A DNA stretch of 24,957 bases. Origin: GWB1-37-8 sp964646925. Its GTDB lineage: Bacteria > Patescibacteriota > Microgenomatia > Levybacterales > UBA12049. The translations under genes and the position numbers were made by a program. Below, piece by piece: positions 6,731 through 12,908 of the stretch. Within the stretch, counting starts at the first letter, position 1, and every line of letters starts with the position of its first letter. The notes beneath the pieces are model-generated. The model saw nothing but the letters and a program-made list of their open reading frames with translations. It had not been told where the DNA came from and did no database searches. The stretch spans positions 1 through 24,957 of the forward strand of contig CAZYIC010000010.1 of assembly GCA_964646925.1 (NCBI GenBank), written 5' to 3'.

Positions 6731-6739
6731 ATTATAGCA
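6731..6739 (-). promoter_or_regulatory. extended -10 promoter of the JAMM-like gene
   Basis: On the minus strand TGc-TATAAT occupies 6739-6731 and ends 8 bases before the ATG at 6720-6722. A leaderless transcript is predicted. Confidence 0.65.
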
Positions 6740-6756
6740 TAATAACCTTTTGCCTT

Positions 6757-8025
6757 TTATTTAGTTCCTTCGGTCCAGGAGGAGAGATAAATTTCTTGTT
6801 CTTTGGTTAGCTTGTCAATTGAGATTCCCATTGCTTGTAATTTCAAACCCGCTACTTCTTGATCCAACTTTTTTGGCAAAACATGAACTTTATTTTCCAG
6901 TTTTCCTCTGTTTTTCAAAAAATATTCAACAGCCAAAGCCTGATTTGCAAAAGACATATCCATAACTTCCGCAGGATGTCCATCTGCCGCAGCCAAATTA
7001 ACTAATCGTCCCTCCCCCAAAATATAAACTTTTTTTCCATTTTTCAAAACATATTCCTCAAGGGAGTTTCGAAGAGTCCGGATTTTTTTAGCAGCTTTTT
7101 TAAGTCCTGCCATATCTATTTCAACATCAAAATGTCCTGAGTTAGCAAGTATTGCTCCATCCCTTAAGATTTTTATAATATCCATACCAATTACTCCTTT
7201 GTCTCCGGTTGCCGATACAAAAATGTCTCCGATTCTTGCAGCATTTTTCATTTTCATAACTCTAAATCCATCCATTGCTGCTTCCAATGCGCGAACCGAA
7301 TCAACCTCCGTAACTATGACATTTGCTCCCAATCCGGCAGCTCTTGAAGCAATTCCCCTTGAACACCAACCATAACCCGCAACAACAAAATTTTTTCCGG
7401 CTAACAAAATATTTGTTGCGCGAATAACTCCGTCGATCGTTGATTGACCTGTTCCATAGCGATTATCAAACATGTGTTTTGTATCCGAATCATTAACTGC
7501 AATAACGGGAAGCTTTAGTGCTCCGTCTCTTTCCATTGCTTTAAGTCTTATAACCCCTGTTGTTGTTTCCTCAGCCGAGCCAATAATATTTTTCATCAAA
7601 TCTTTTCTTTTTGTATGCAATAGATGAATCAAGTCTCCACCATCATCAAGAGTTATTTGAGGATCAAAATCCAAAGCTTGCTCCAAATGCTTGTTGTACA
7701 TTTTATTATCCTCTCCATGAATTGCAAAAGTCGGAATACCGTAGTCCTTAACTAAAGATGCCGCGACAATATCCTGAGTTGATAGGGGATTGGATGCACA
7801 AATAACAACATTTGCTCCGCCTTTTTTAAGACAAATCATAAGATTTGCGGTTTCGGATGTAACATGCAAGCAAGCGGCAATTATCAACCCCTTAAAGGTT
7901 TTATTTTTTTCAAATCTTTTTTCAAGAGTTTTAAGAACCGGCATTTGCTGTCCTGCCCATTCTATCTTTAATTTTCCGATTGGAGCCAGCGATAAATCCT
8001 TAACATCAAAATTATTCTGTTTCAT
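6757..8025 (-). CDS. ahcY: S-adenosylhomocysteine hydrolase (adenosylhomocysteinase)
   Basis: This cytosolic NAD-dependent enzyme splits S-adenosylhomocysteine to adenosine and homocysteine. The 422 residues carry the family hallmarks: LHVTSETANLM near the N-terminus, SAEETTTGV, NDSDTKHMFDNRYGTGQS with the catalytic Asp/Lys/Asp/Asn set, the NAD-binding GYGWCSRG at 217-224, SGHFDVEID, and LAAADGHPAEVMDMSFANQAL. It is shorter than the long (about 470-residue) bacterial forms. I choose ATG 8023-8025; a TTG at 8041-8043 would add six residues and would place a GGAG 11 bases upstream. It lies 128 bases downstream of an adenosine-kinase-like gene on the same strand, forming an SAH-to-AMP module. 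No promoter is visible in front, so transcription probably comes through the structured leader. Confidence 0.95.
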   Translation of the reverse strand: MKQNNFDVKDLSLAPIGKLKIEWAGQQMPVLKTLEKRFEKNKTFKGLIIAACLHVTSETANLMICLKKGGANVVICASNPLSTQDIVAASLVKDYGIPTFAIHGEDNKMYNKHLEQALDFDPQITLDDGGDLIHLLHTKRKDLMKNIIGSAEETTTGVIRLKAMERDGALKLPVIAVNDSDTKHMFDNRYGTGQSTIDGVIRATNILLAGKNFVVAGYGWCSRGIASRAAGLGANVIVTEVDSVRALEAAMDGFRVMKMKNAARIGDIFVSATGDKGVIGMDIIKILRDGAILANSGHFDVEIDMAGLKKAAKKIRTLRNSLEEYVLKNGKKVYILGEGRLVNLAAADGHPAEVMDMSFANQALAVEYFLKNRGKLENKVHVLPKKLDQEVAGLKLQAMGISIDKLTKEQEIYLSSWTEGTK

Positions 8026-8054
8026 ATTTAAAGTGGGTGGCAAAAGAAGAAGGG

Positions 8055-8143
8055 CTCCTGACAGCGCGCAGGTTAGTCAGCCGAAGCATCAGCTGAGAAA
8101 ATCTAACCGAGCACTGGCGGGAGGGATTACTTTTGACAGTCCC
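8055..8143 (-). promoter_or_regulatory. structured 5' leader of ahcY, candidate attenuator or riboswitch
   Basis: On the minus-strand RNA a long nested stem forms (plus coordinates): 8120-8123 with 8055-8058 (CTCC/GGAG), 8111-8116 with 8062-8067 (CAGTGC/GCGCTG, one G-U), 8103-8108 with 8071-8076 (GGTTAG/CTAACC) and 8092-8096 with 8077-8081 (TCAGC/GCTGA). A second hairpin GGGA/TCCC (8140-8143 with 8123-8126) competes for one base at its foot. The long stem is followed by a pyrimidine-rich TTCTTCTTTT tract like a weak terminator. It lies between the adenosine-kinase-like gene and ahcY and does not match the SAH-riboswitch core I know. Confidence 0.5.
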
Positions 8144-8153
8144 CACGTACAAA

Positions 8154-9107
8154 CTACAACTTTATCAAACTCCCGAAGTTTTGTCTATATCTATTTTGAA
8201 ATTCTTTTTTTGTATATTTATGCTCTTGAGATCCGTAATTTTCAACTGCGTACACTGCTGCAACTGATCCCATTTGTCCGCATATTTGTAAATCAAAACC
8301 TCTTTGAAGTCCAGACAGAAATCCACCCCTCCATGCATCTCCTGCACCTGTTGGATCTAAAACTTTTTTTGGTTTTGCCGGTATTATTTTGTATATTTTA
8401 TTTTTATCTTCAATAACCGCTCCTTTTTCGCCAAGCGTTGTAATAATAATTTTTTCAGAAAATAATTTTTTCCAATTTTTAACTCTATTTTTGATAATAT
8501 TTATTTCATAATCATTTCCAATTAAATAGCTGCAGTTTTTAACTCCTAATTTTAAATCTGAATCAGAAACTTGCGTTAGAATAAATCCCGGATCAAGCAT
8601 ATAGGGAATACTTAGCTTTACTGCTTGCTTAACAAAAGACATAGAACCATCAACCCCTGACGGGCCAATCAACAACAAGTCATTGTTCGAGACTACACCC
8701 TTGGGGTGTAAATACAAACTTTTAAGATTTAATGTTTTGATTTTTTCGGATGCGCCATAAAAATATCCCCAGACTTGATTATCTTTTTGATCTGTCATAG
8801 CAAAACCTGTGGAGGTGTAATTATTTTTGTCAATCAAAACATTTTCCAAATTTATTTTTAGTTTTTTAAATTCTTTTTTATATTCACCGAAATCTTTTCC
8901 TGCAATTGAAAAGAGCGTATGAGGAGTATTCAAAAGAGCCAATGAGTAAGAAACATTTCCTGCAGTTCCGCCTCTTCGTCTTTCAAATTTGTTCACAATA
9001 AAAGATAAGTTGATTTGATGAACTTTATCCGGGAGTATGTGGTCGCCGAAGCGACCGGGGAAATTCATTATGTAATCGTAAGCAATAGTTCCTGTAATAA
9101 TTAACAT
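8154..9107 (-). CDS. PfkB-family carbohydrate/nucleoside kinase, probably adenosine kinase
   Basis: This 317-residue ribokinase-fold kinase begins MLIITGTIAYDYIM. It has the sugar-binding GGTAGNVSYSLALL signature near residue 46 and the ATP/anion-hole motif DPTGAGDAWRGGF with catalytic Asp257. PfkB substrate choice is hard to read from sequence, but the next gene on the same strand is SAH hydrolase, which releases adenosine, so adenosine kinase (adenosine to AMP) is the best inference. I start at ATG 9105-9107 because the family begins at this strand and a TATTTT -10-like box ends 6 bases upstream; an upstream in-frame start at 9128 falls inside a hairpin. Confidence 0.85.
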   Translation of the reverse strand: MLIITGTIAYDYIMNFPGRFGDHILPDKVHQINLSFIVNKFERRRGGTAGNVSYSLALLNTPHTLFSIAGKDFGEYKKEFKKLKINLENVLIDKNNYTSTGFAMTDQKDNQVWGYFYGASEKIKTLNLKSLYLHPKGVVSNNDLLLIGPSGVDGSMSFVKQAVKLSIPYMLDPGFILTQVSDSDLKLGVKNCSYLIGNDYEINIIKNRVKNWKKLFSEKIIITTLGEKGAVIEDKNKIYKIIPAKPKKVLDPTGAGDAWRGGFLSGLQRGFDLQICGQMGSVAAVYAVENYGSQEHKYTKKEFQNRYRQNFGSLIKL

Positions 9108-9122
9108 CTCTATAAAATAATG

Positions 9123-9200
9123 CGGCAAGCGTTGGCTCTTGAGTGCCGCTTGCCGTATCTCTAAAGGGAAATCGTTGGGAAAAACCGTGAGGCTTGTCCC
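9123..9200 (-). promoter_or_regulatory. two hairpins between tRNA-Phe and the PfkB gene
   Basis: CGGCAAGCG 9123-9131 pairs perfectly with CGCTTGCCG 9147-9155 (15-base loop). On the minus strand it is followed by a T/A-rich tract, so it may be a weak terminator overlapping the PfkB promoter. A second hairpin pairs 9177-9186 with 9191-9200 around GTGA with one mismatch. It begins 7 bases after the tRNA-Phe 3' end and may help define it. Confidence 0.5.
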
Positions 9201-9207
9201 ATATGTG

Positions 9208-9280
9208 TGCCGAGGTTCAGAATCGAACTGAAATAGCCTGTTCTTCAGACAGGTGCCTTGACCGACTTGGCTACCTCGGC
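9208..9280 (-). tRNA. tRNA-Phe (GAA)
   Basis: On the minus strand, acceptor GCCGAGG pairs with CCTCGGC (discriminator A). The anticodon arm is CCTGT-CTGAAGA-ACAGG with anticodon GAA, and the T arm contains CAGTTCGATTCTG. CCA is not encoded. It has no nearby protein gene in front and leads the PfkB-ahcY strand. Confidence 0.93.
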
Positions 9281-9371
9281 AAACAATATGAATTATACCA
9301 CTATTATTTTTAAGTTAAAAGCAAGGAAACCATAAGTCTAAGTAATTCTCCCCATACCATATCGCCAAGCT

Positions 9372-9402
9372 ATTCCGATCCCGTATCGGAATTCTAGAAT
9401 TC
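9372..9402 (+). repeat. two overlapping palindromes upstream of the DUF1361 gene
   Basis: ATTCCGAT 9372-9379 pairs with ATCGGAAT 9385-9392 (5-base loop). It overlaps a perfect 14-bp palindrome GAATTCTAGAATTC at 9389-9402. Directly after come TTGACG at 9405-9410 and TATGAT at 9418-9423. The position suggests an operator for a dimeric regulator, or a terminator-free cruciform. Confidence 0.5.
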
Positions 9403-9426
9403 TATTGACGCTTCAGGTATGATATT

Positions 9427-10068
9427 TTGTTTTACCCAGTCAGACTCGGTTTTGACATTTCACCCGCATATTATACAATAAGAAATGTGGATATTTTTTT
9501 AGATAATTTTAATTATATATGGACTAATTCGTCTTTGGCTTTGGTAGCTGTTCTTTTTGGCTGGCTGATGAACAAAGCCAATTCCATTTTTGCCAAAGCA
9601 TGGACTGGTTTCGTATGGCTTCTGTTTCTTCCAAATACTTTCTATATATTAACTGATATATCTCATCTCCTCGAACAATGGCCTAAAGTTAACAATTTAT
9701 TTAAGTTTATCCTAACAATTCAATACTCTATTTTTTCAATATTCGGAGTTATTTCCTTTACGGTATCCATTTACTTTTTTCAAAAACTTTTAGACGGAAA
9801 AAGGAAAAAAATAAAGCTTTCAACCTTAATCTTAATATGTCTTTTGAATTTCCTGGTGGGATTTGCTGTTGTTATGGGAGCGATCAGAAGAACCAATTCG
9901 TGGCATGTATTTACCGATCCCGCGAGAGTTACAAGAGACGTTATTGCATTAATGAATTCTCAAGAGTTACTAATGCTTTCCGCAGGATTCGGCATCCTGG
10001 CAAGCCTTATATATTTTTTTATAGGCAAAACAATAATAGCATGGGGTAAAAACTTCTTCAAACAGTAG
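9427..10068 (+). CDS. DUF1361 integral membrane protein
   Basis: This 213-residue protein has about six hydrophobic segments. Family signatures are visible: NFNYIWTNSSLALVAVLFGW near the N-terminus, WLLFLPNTFYILTDISHL in the middle, and GAIRRTNSWHVFTDPARV, matching the DUF1361 pattern in which R-x-NSW precedes the last helices. The function of the family is unknown. The start is uncertain: TTG 9427 is the only suitable codon in this frame before the first conserved helix, and the preceding -10-like TATGAT is only 3 bases away. The stop codon directly abuts the 3' end of a convergent tRNA-Val remnant. Confidence 0.8.
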   Translation: MFYPVRLGFDISPAYYTIRNVDIFLDNFNYIWTNSSLALVAVLFGWLMNKANSIFAKAWTGFVWLLFLPNTFYILTDISHLLEQWPKVNNLFKFILTIQYSIFSIFGVISFTVSIYFFQKLLDGKRKKIKLSTLILICLLNFLVGFAVVMGAIRRTNSWHVFTDPARVTRDVIALMNSQELLMLSAGFGILASLIYFFIGKTIIAWGKNFFKQ

Positions 10069-10118
10069 TGGACACTAAGGGATTTGAACCCCTGACATCT
10101 CTTCGATGTAAACGAAGC
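10069..10118 (-). pseudogene. tRNA-Val (TAC) remnant, 3' half only
   Basis: On the minus strand there is an anticodon arm CTTCG-TTTACAT-CGAAG (anticodon TAC), a T arm AGGGG-TTCAAAT-CCCTT and a 3' acceptor strand AGTGTCC. The matching 5' acceptor GGACACT and a normal D arm are absent upstream, and the variable loop is too long. It lies just downstream of the intact tRNA-Val(TAC), so it is probably a decayed second copy. A hairpin GACTTT/AAAGTC separates the two. Confidence 0.65.
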
Positions 10119-10159
10119 GCCCCGCCTGACTGGACTTTTGTGGACAAAGTCTGACTTGG

Positions 10160-10232
10160 TGGACCCGAGAGGAGTCGAACCTCTGACCTTCTCAGTGTAA
10201 ATGAGACGCTCTACCAACTGAGCCACGGGTCC
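10160..10232 (-). tRNA. tRNA-Val (TAC)
   Basis: On the minus strand GGACCCG pairs with CGGGTCC (discriminator A). The anticodon arm is TCTCA-TTTACAC-TGAGA, the T arm contains AGGTTCGACTCCT and CCA is encoded (10157-10159). It is the third gene of a minus-strand tRNA cluster. Confidence 0.95.
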
Positions 10233-10308
10233 TTACGCAATTATCTTTCGTCTCTTGTCTTCAGCCCTTAGCTAACGGCCAAGGGACCAAAGTTCAAATA
10301 TCAATGGG

Positions 10309-10390
10309 TGGGCTCGAGAGGACTTGAACCTCCACTCTTTGCAGAATACGCACCTCAAGCGTACGCGTATACCAATTCCGCCACGAGCCC
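10309..10390 (-). tRNA. tRNA-Leu (GAG)
   Basis: On the minus strand GGGCTCG pairs with CGAGCCC. The anticodon arm is TACGC-TTGAGGT-GCGTA (anticodon GAG). It has a long class II variable arm and a T arm GGAGGTTCAAGTCCTC. The discriminator A is followed by CCC, so CCA is not encoded. Confidence 0.94.
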
Positions 10391-10436
10391 GCGAACCTAC
10401 CTATTCTACCATAAATGTTCACCATGTCTTGCGTGG

Positions 10437-10519
10437 TGCCCGGGGGGAGACTCGAACTCCCAAGTCCTTGCGAACACAGCGTTCTGAACACTGCGCGTCT
10501 ACCATTTCGCCACCCGGGC
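10437..10519 (-). tRNA. tRNA-Leu (CAG)
   Basis: On the minus strand GCCCGGG pairs with CCCGGGC. The anticodon arm is CAGTG-TTCAGAA-CGCTG (anticodon CAG, one G-U pair). It has a long variable arm, a T arm GGGAGTTCGAGTCTCCC and an encoded CCA. It is the first gene of the cluster and divergent from the lysozyme-like gene at 10589. Confidence 0.94.
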
Positions 10520-10588
10520 GCATATCTGATTCTAGCAGAAGCTAAAAAGCTTGACAACTGGGATAGAATATGCCACGATAAATTACTA

Positions 10589-11164
10589 ATGAGAAGGTTT
10601 TTTCTGCTCGCTTCTTTTTTCACTTTTACGCCTGTTCTTATTTTCGTCAGTATTCTTTTTTTTCTGCTATTATCTTATGATCACAGGTCTCATAACGGTT
10701 TGATTTCACGATATAATCAGAGGGTTGCCTTTGCCGCGCTTCCGTCTTTTGAGAACGTGTTGGGTGATAGTATTATATCTAAAGACGCGAGAATAGAAAT
10801 GCTAAAACAGTTTTTCCAAAAATATAAATCTCCGCTTACTCCTTTTGCTCAAAATGTAGTTGAGTCCGCAGACAAATACGGACTGGATTTCAGATTAATT
10901 CCGGCTATTGCAATGCAGGAATCTAATCTTTGCCATAAAATTATAATAGATTCCCACAACTGTTGGGGGTTTGGGATCTATGGAAAAAAAGTTACAAGAT
11001 TTGAAAACTATCCTGAAGCAATTGAGACTGTGACCAAAACGCTGGCCAAAAATTACATTGCCGGAGGTCTTAATACTCCGAAGGAAATTATGACTAAATA
11101 TACCCCTTCCAACAACGGAGACTGGGCAGATAGCGTAAGCTACTTCATGAATCTTCTTCAATAA
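10589..11164 (+). CDS. membrane-anchored glucosaminidase-like protein (copy 1)
   Basis: The 191-residue protein has an N-terminal hydrophobic anchor (about residues 5-30) followed by an extracytoplasmic domain. The domain has the lysozyme-like/glucosaminidase pattern DKYGLDFRLIPAIAMQESNLC, with the candidate catalytic Glu in MQES, then HNCWGFGIYG and a FENYPEAIETVTKTLAKNY helix. It probably cuts peptidoglycan glycan strands. Two Cys residues (NLC and HNC) may form a disulfide. It is a paralog of the next gene. I start at ATG 10589; the longer upstream frame crosses the tRNA-Leu gene. A TTGACA lies at 10551-10556, with only weak -10 candidates. Confidence 0.75.
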   Translation: MRRFFLLASFFTFTPVLIFVSILFFLLLSYDHRSHNGLISRYNQRVAFAALPSFENVLGDSIISKDARIEMLKQFFQKYKSPLTPFAQNVVESADKYGLDFRLIPAIAMQESNLCHKIIIDSHNCWGFGIYGKKVTRFENYPEAIETVTKTLAKNYIAGGLNTPKEIMTKYTPSNNGDWADSVSYFMNLLQ

Positions 11165-11174
11165 CCGGACAGAC

Positions 11175-11203
11175 TTGACAAACCTATAGTCATTTGATAT
11201 AAT
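11175..11203 (+). promoter_or_regulatory. consensus promoter running straight into a terminator
   Basis: TTGACA 11175-11180, 17 bases, TGa-TATAAT 11198-11203: a full consensus promoter with an extended -10. The predicted start at about 11210 lies directly before the hairpin at 11213. Confidence 0.8.
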
Positions 11204-11212
11204 ATCCTATAG

Positions 11213-11256
11213 ATCCTAAGGTATGCCTTTCCAAATGCATACGTTAGGATTTTTTT
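11213..11256 (+). terminator. intrinsic terminator just after a promoter
   Basis: ATCCTAA 11213-11219 plus GTATGC 11221-11226 pair with GCATAC 11237-11242 plus TTAGGAT 11244-11250, with one G-G mismatch and a 10-base loop, followed by T6. It could terminate copy 1 of the glucosaminidase pair, but it also ends any transcript from 11210 after about 45 bases. Confidence 0.8.
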
Positions 11257-11257
11257 A

Positions 11258-11346
11258 TTGGGCAAAGCCCAATAACCCGCCGACCAAGCGCTCTTTGCAG
11301 CGTGTATGAATAATACTGAAAAGCTGCAAAGTAAGCTTAGGCGGGT
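11258..11346 (+). promoter_or_regulatory. structured leader of glucosaminidase copy 2 that may hide its ribosome site
   Basis: TTGGGC 11258-11263 pairs with GCCCAA 11267-11272. Then ACCCGCC 11275-11281 pairs with GGCGGGT 11340-11346, enclosing AAGC 11286-11289 with GCTT 11335-11338 and a perfect 9-bp stem CTTTGCAGC 11293-11301 with GCTGCAAAG 11323-11331 around a 21-base loop. GGCGGG is the only Shine-Dalgarno-like sequence for ATG 11353 (7-base spacing) and lies in the closing stem. Confidence 0.55.
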
Positions 11347-11352
11347 ATCATT

Positions 11353-11907
11353 ATGAACAAATTATTTGTTTACATATTTTTATTCATTATTATTGCTTTG
11401 TTCAATAGCCCTGCTGTTTTTGCTCAAGAATTTTTAGCGGGTTCTTCTGCCGCGCTCTTAAAACCGGTTAAGGAAAAAGCACCCGATAGCCGAGTAAAAA
11501 TCCTGAAAGAATTTTTGGAACAATATAATTCCCCCCTGGTGCCTTTTGCCGAGGACTTTGTAGGTTACGCAGACAAATACGAATTGGATTGGAAACTTGT
11601 TGCGGCAATTTCCGGCCTTGAATCAACTTTTGGCCATCAAATACCCTATAATTCCTACAATGGGTGGGGCTGGGGAGTATTTGGCGATAATGTAATCAGA
11701 TTTTCCTCATGGAAAGAGGGTATTGAAACTGTTTCCGAAGGATTAAGAACAAATTACTTAAATAAATGGGGGGCAAAAGATATCTATCAAATTGGAAGAC
11801 TGTATGCTTCTTCCCCAACTTGGGCGCAAAGAGTAACTTATCTTATGAATTCTATTGAAGGATTTAAAGAAAAAAAATTAGCCAAAAACCTTCCCATTTC
11901 GTTATAG
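11353..11907 (+). CDS. secreted glucosaminidase-like protein (copy 2)
   Basis: This 184-residue paralog of the gene at 10589 has a cleavable-looking signal peptide (hydrophobic core then PAVFA-QE). The mature part matches copy 1 throughout: SRVKILKEFLEQYNSPLVPFAEDFV, DKYELDWKLVAAISGLES with the candidate catalytic Glu, YNGWGWGVFG, and FSSWKEGIETVSEGLRTNYL. It probably acts on peptidoglycan outside the membrane; whether it is a glucosaminidase or a lytic transglycosylase is open. It differs from copy 1 in being secreted rather than anchored and in lacking the two Cys residues. It is preceded by a promoter, a terminator and a structured leader. Confidence 0.75.
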   Translation: MNKLFVYIFLFIIIALFNSPAVFAQEFLAGSSAALLKPVKEKAPDSRVKILKEFLEQYNSPLVPFAEDFVGYADKYELDWKLVAAISGLESTFGHQIPYNSYNGWGWGVFGDNVIRFSSWKEGIETVSEGLRTNYLNKWGAKDIYQIGRLYASSPTWAQRVTYLMNSIEGFKEKKLAKNLPISL

Positions 11908-11913
11908 ATTGTG

Positions 11914-11919
11914 TATAAT
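11914..11919 (+). promoter_or_regulatory. -10 box of the tRNA-Leu(TAG)-trigger factor transcript
   Basis: A perfect TATAAT lies 20 bases before the tRNA 5' end. No good -35 box is seen at standard spacing. Confidence 0.5.
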
Positions 11920-11939
11920 GATTTTCAATCCAGGCACTT

Positions 11940-12021
11940 GGGTCGGTGGCGGAATTGGCATACGCGCATGGTTTAGGACCATGTCCTGAAAAGGATGGAG
12001 GTTCAACTCCTCTCCGACCCA
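11940..12021 (+). tRNA. tRNA-Leu (TAG)
   Basis: GGGTCGG pairs with CCGACCC (discriminator A) and CCA is encoded at 12022-12024. The anticodon arm is CATGG-TTTAGGA-CCATG (anticodon TAG), with a long variable arm. It ends 12 bases before the trigger factor start. Confidence 0.95.
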
Positions 12022-12035
12022 CCAAACATAAAAAT

Positions 12036-12893
12036 ATGAACAAAAACATTTCAGCAATGCAAAAAGAGCCAGACGGAACTATCAGACTAACTATTACAAT
12101 TCCATCAGCGGATATTAAAAAAACATGGGAAGAGGTAATGGCGGATGTTGTAAAAAATGCGCAAATCCAGGGATTCAGAAAGGGAAAAGCTCCAAGAAAA
12201 TTAGTTGAAGAAAAAACCGATAAGGAGAAGATCAAAGAAGAAGTCTTGAAAAAACTCTTACCAATTGTCTATACAGAGGCTGTAAAAACACAAAACATAA
12301 GGCCAATTATAAACCCCAAAATTCATATTGACCCCGATCAAGTCGGGGTTGAGAAATTAGAAGAGGAAAAAGACTGGCAATTTACAGCCCTTACTTGTGA
12401 AGCTCCAGTTGTTAATCTAAATAATTATAAAAATAGTGTCAAAAATATAACCGCAAAATCGAAAATAATTATTCCGGGCAAAGAAAAATCAGAAATTAAG
12501 TTCGAAGAAATCGTTAAAGCCCTTTTGGAGAGCGTAAATGCCAAAATTCCTGAAATTCTTGTTGACAATGAAACAAACAGGTTACTTTCCCAAACACTTG
12601 AAGATGTTAAAAAATTAGGATTAACACTAGATCAATATTTGTCTTCAACCGGTAAGAATCCGCAAATTCTTAGGGAAGAGTATCGAGGAAAGGCAAAGAA
12701 CGATATTAAGCTGGAATTTGCGCTCGCAAAGATCGCGGAAGAAGAAAAAATTACAGTTGAAGAGAAGGAAATCGAAGAGGCGATAAACGCAAGCAAGGGA
12801 GATGAAGAAAGAAAAAATTTAGAATCTAACCGATATCTTCTGGCAAGTATCCTAAGACAGCAAAAAACCCTTGATTTTCTCAAAAATTTGTGA
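12036..12893 (+). CDS. tig: trigger factor, short form without PPIase domain
   Basis: This ribosome-associated chaperone holds nascent chains at the exit tunnel. Of its 285 residues, the N-terminal ribosome-binding domain carries the signature GFRKGKAP at 46-53, and the C-terminal helical arm domain follows (IPEILVDNETNRLLSQTLEDVKKLGLTLDQYL ... KNDIKLEFALAKIAEEEKI). The roughly 100-residue FKBP-type PPIase domain found between them in full-length trigger factor (about 430 residues) is missing. The start is ATG 12036 just after the tRNA-Leu(TAG) CCA; no separate promoter or Shine-Dalgarno sequence is visible, so the mRNA 5' end may be made by tRNA 3' processing. A 7-bp hairpin (12331-12349) lies in the coding region. 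Confidence 0.85.
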   Translation: MNKNISAMQKEPDGTIRLTITIPSADIKKTWEEVMADVVKNAQIQGFRKGKAPRKLVEEKTDKEKIKEEVLKKLLPIVYTEAVKTQNIRPIINPKIHIDPDQVGVEKLEEEKDWQFTALTCEAPVVNLNNYKNSVKNITAKSKIIIPGKEKSEIKFEEIVKALLESVNAKIPEILVDNETNRLLSQTLEDVKKLGLTLDQYLSSTGKNPQILREEYRGKAKNDIKLEFALAKIAEEEKITVEEKEIEEAINASKGDEERKNLESNRYLLASILRQQKTLDFLKNL

Positions 12894-12908
12894 TAAGGTG
12901 AGGGCACT

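Noticed and set aside
8026..8153. Known SAH or SAM riboswitch in front of ahcY
   Set aside because: The conserved core sequences of those classes as I know them are not present; only a generic structured leader is supported.
7790..8416. Plus-strand 208-codon ORF antisense to ahcY and the PfkB gene
   Set aside because: It covers two clear conserved genes and the structured leader on the other strand; the translation has no domain.
9960..10226. Minus-strand 88-codon ORF
   Set aside because: It is a translation through tRNA-Val, its remnant and the end of the DUF1361 gene; no coding support.
10294..10623. ORFs on both strands across 10294-10623
   Set aside because: They run through two tRNA-Leu genes; the plus-strand frame is real only from ATG 10589.
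11223..11309. 28-codon ORF after the 11175 promoter as a leader peptide
   Set aside because: It reads through the terminator hairpin and T run, has no run of one amino acid near a switch segment, and its stop is inside the next stem-loop.
11946..12035. Upstream extension of trigger factor
   Set aside because: It translates tRNA-Leu(TAG).
12331..12349. Hairpin ACCCCGA/TCGGGGT as a terminator
   Set aside because: It lies inside the intact trigger factor coding sequence and lacks a T run.
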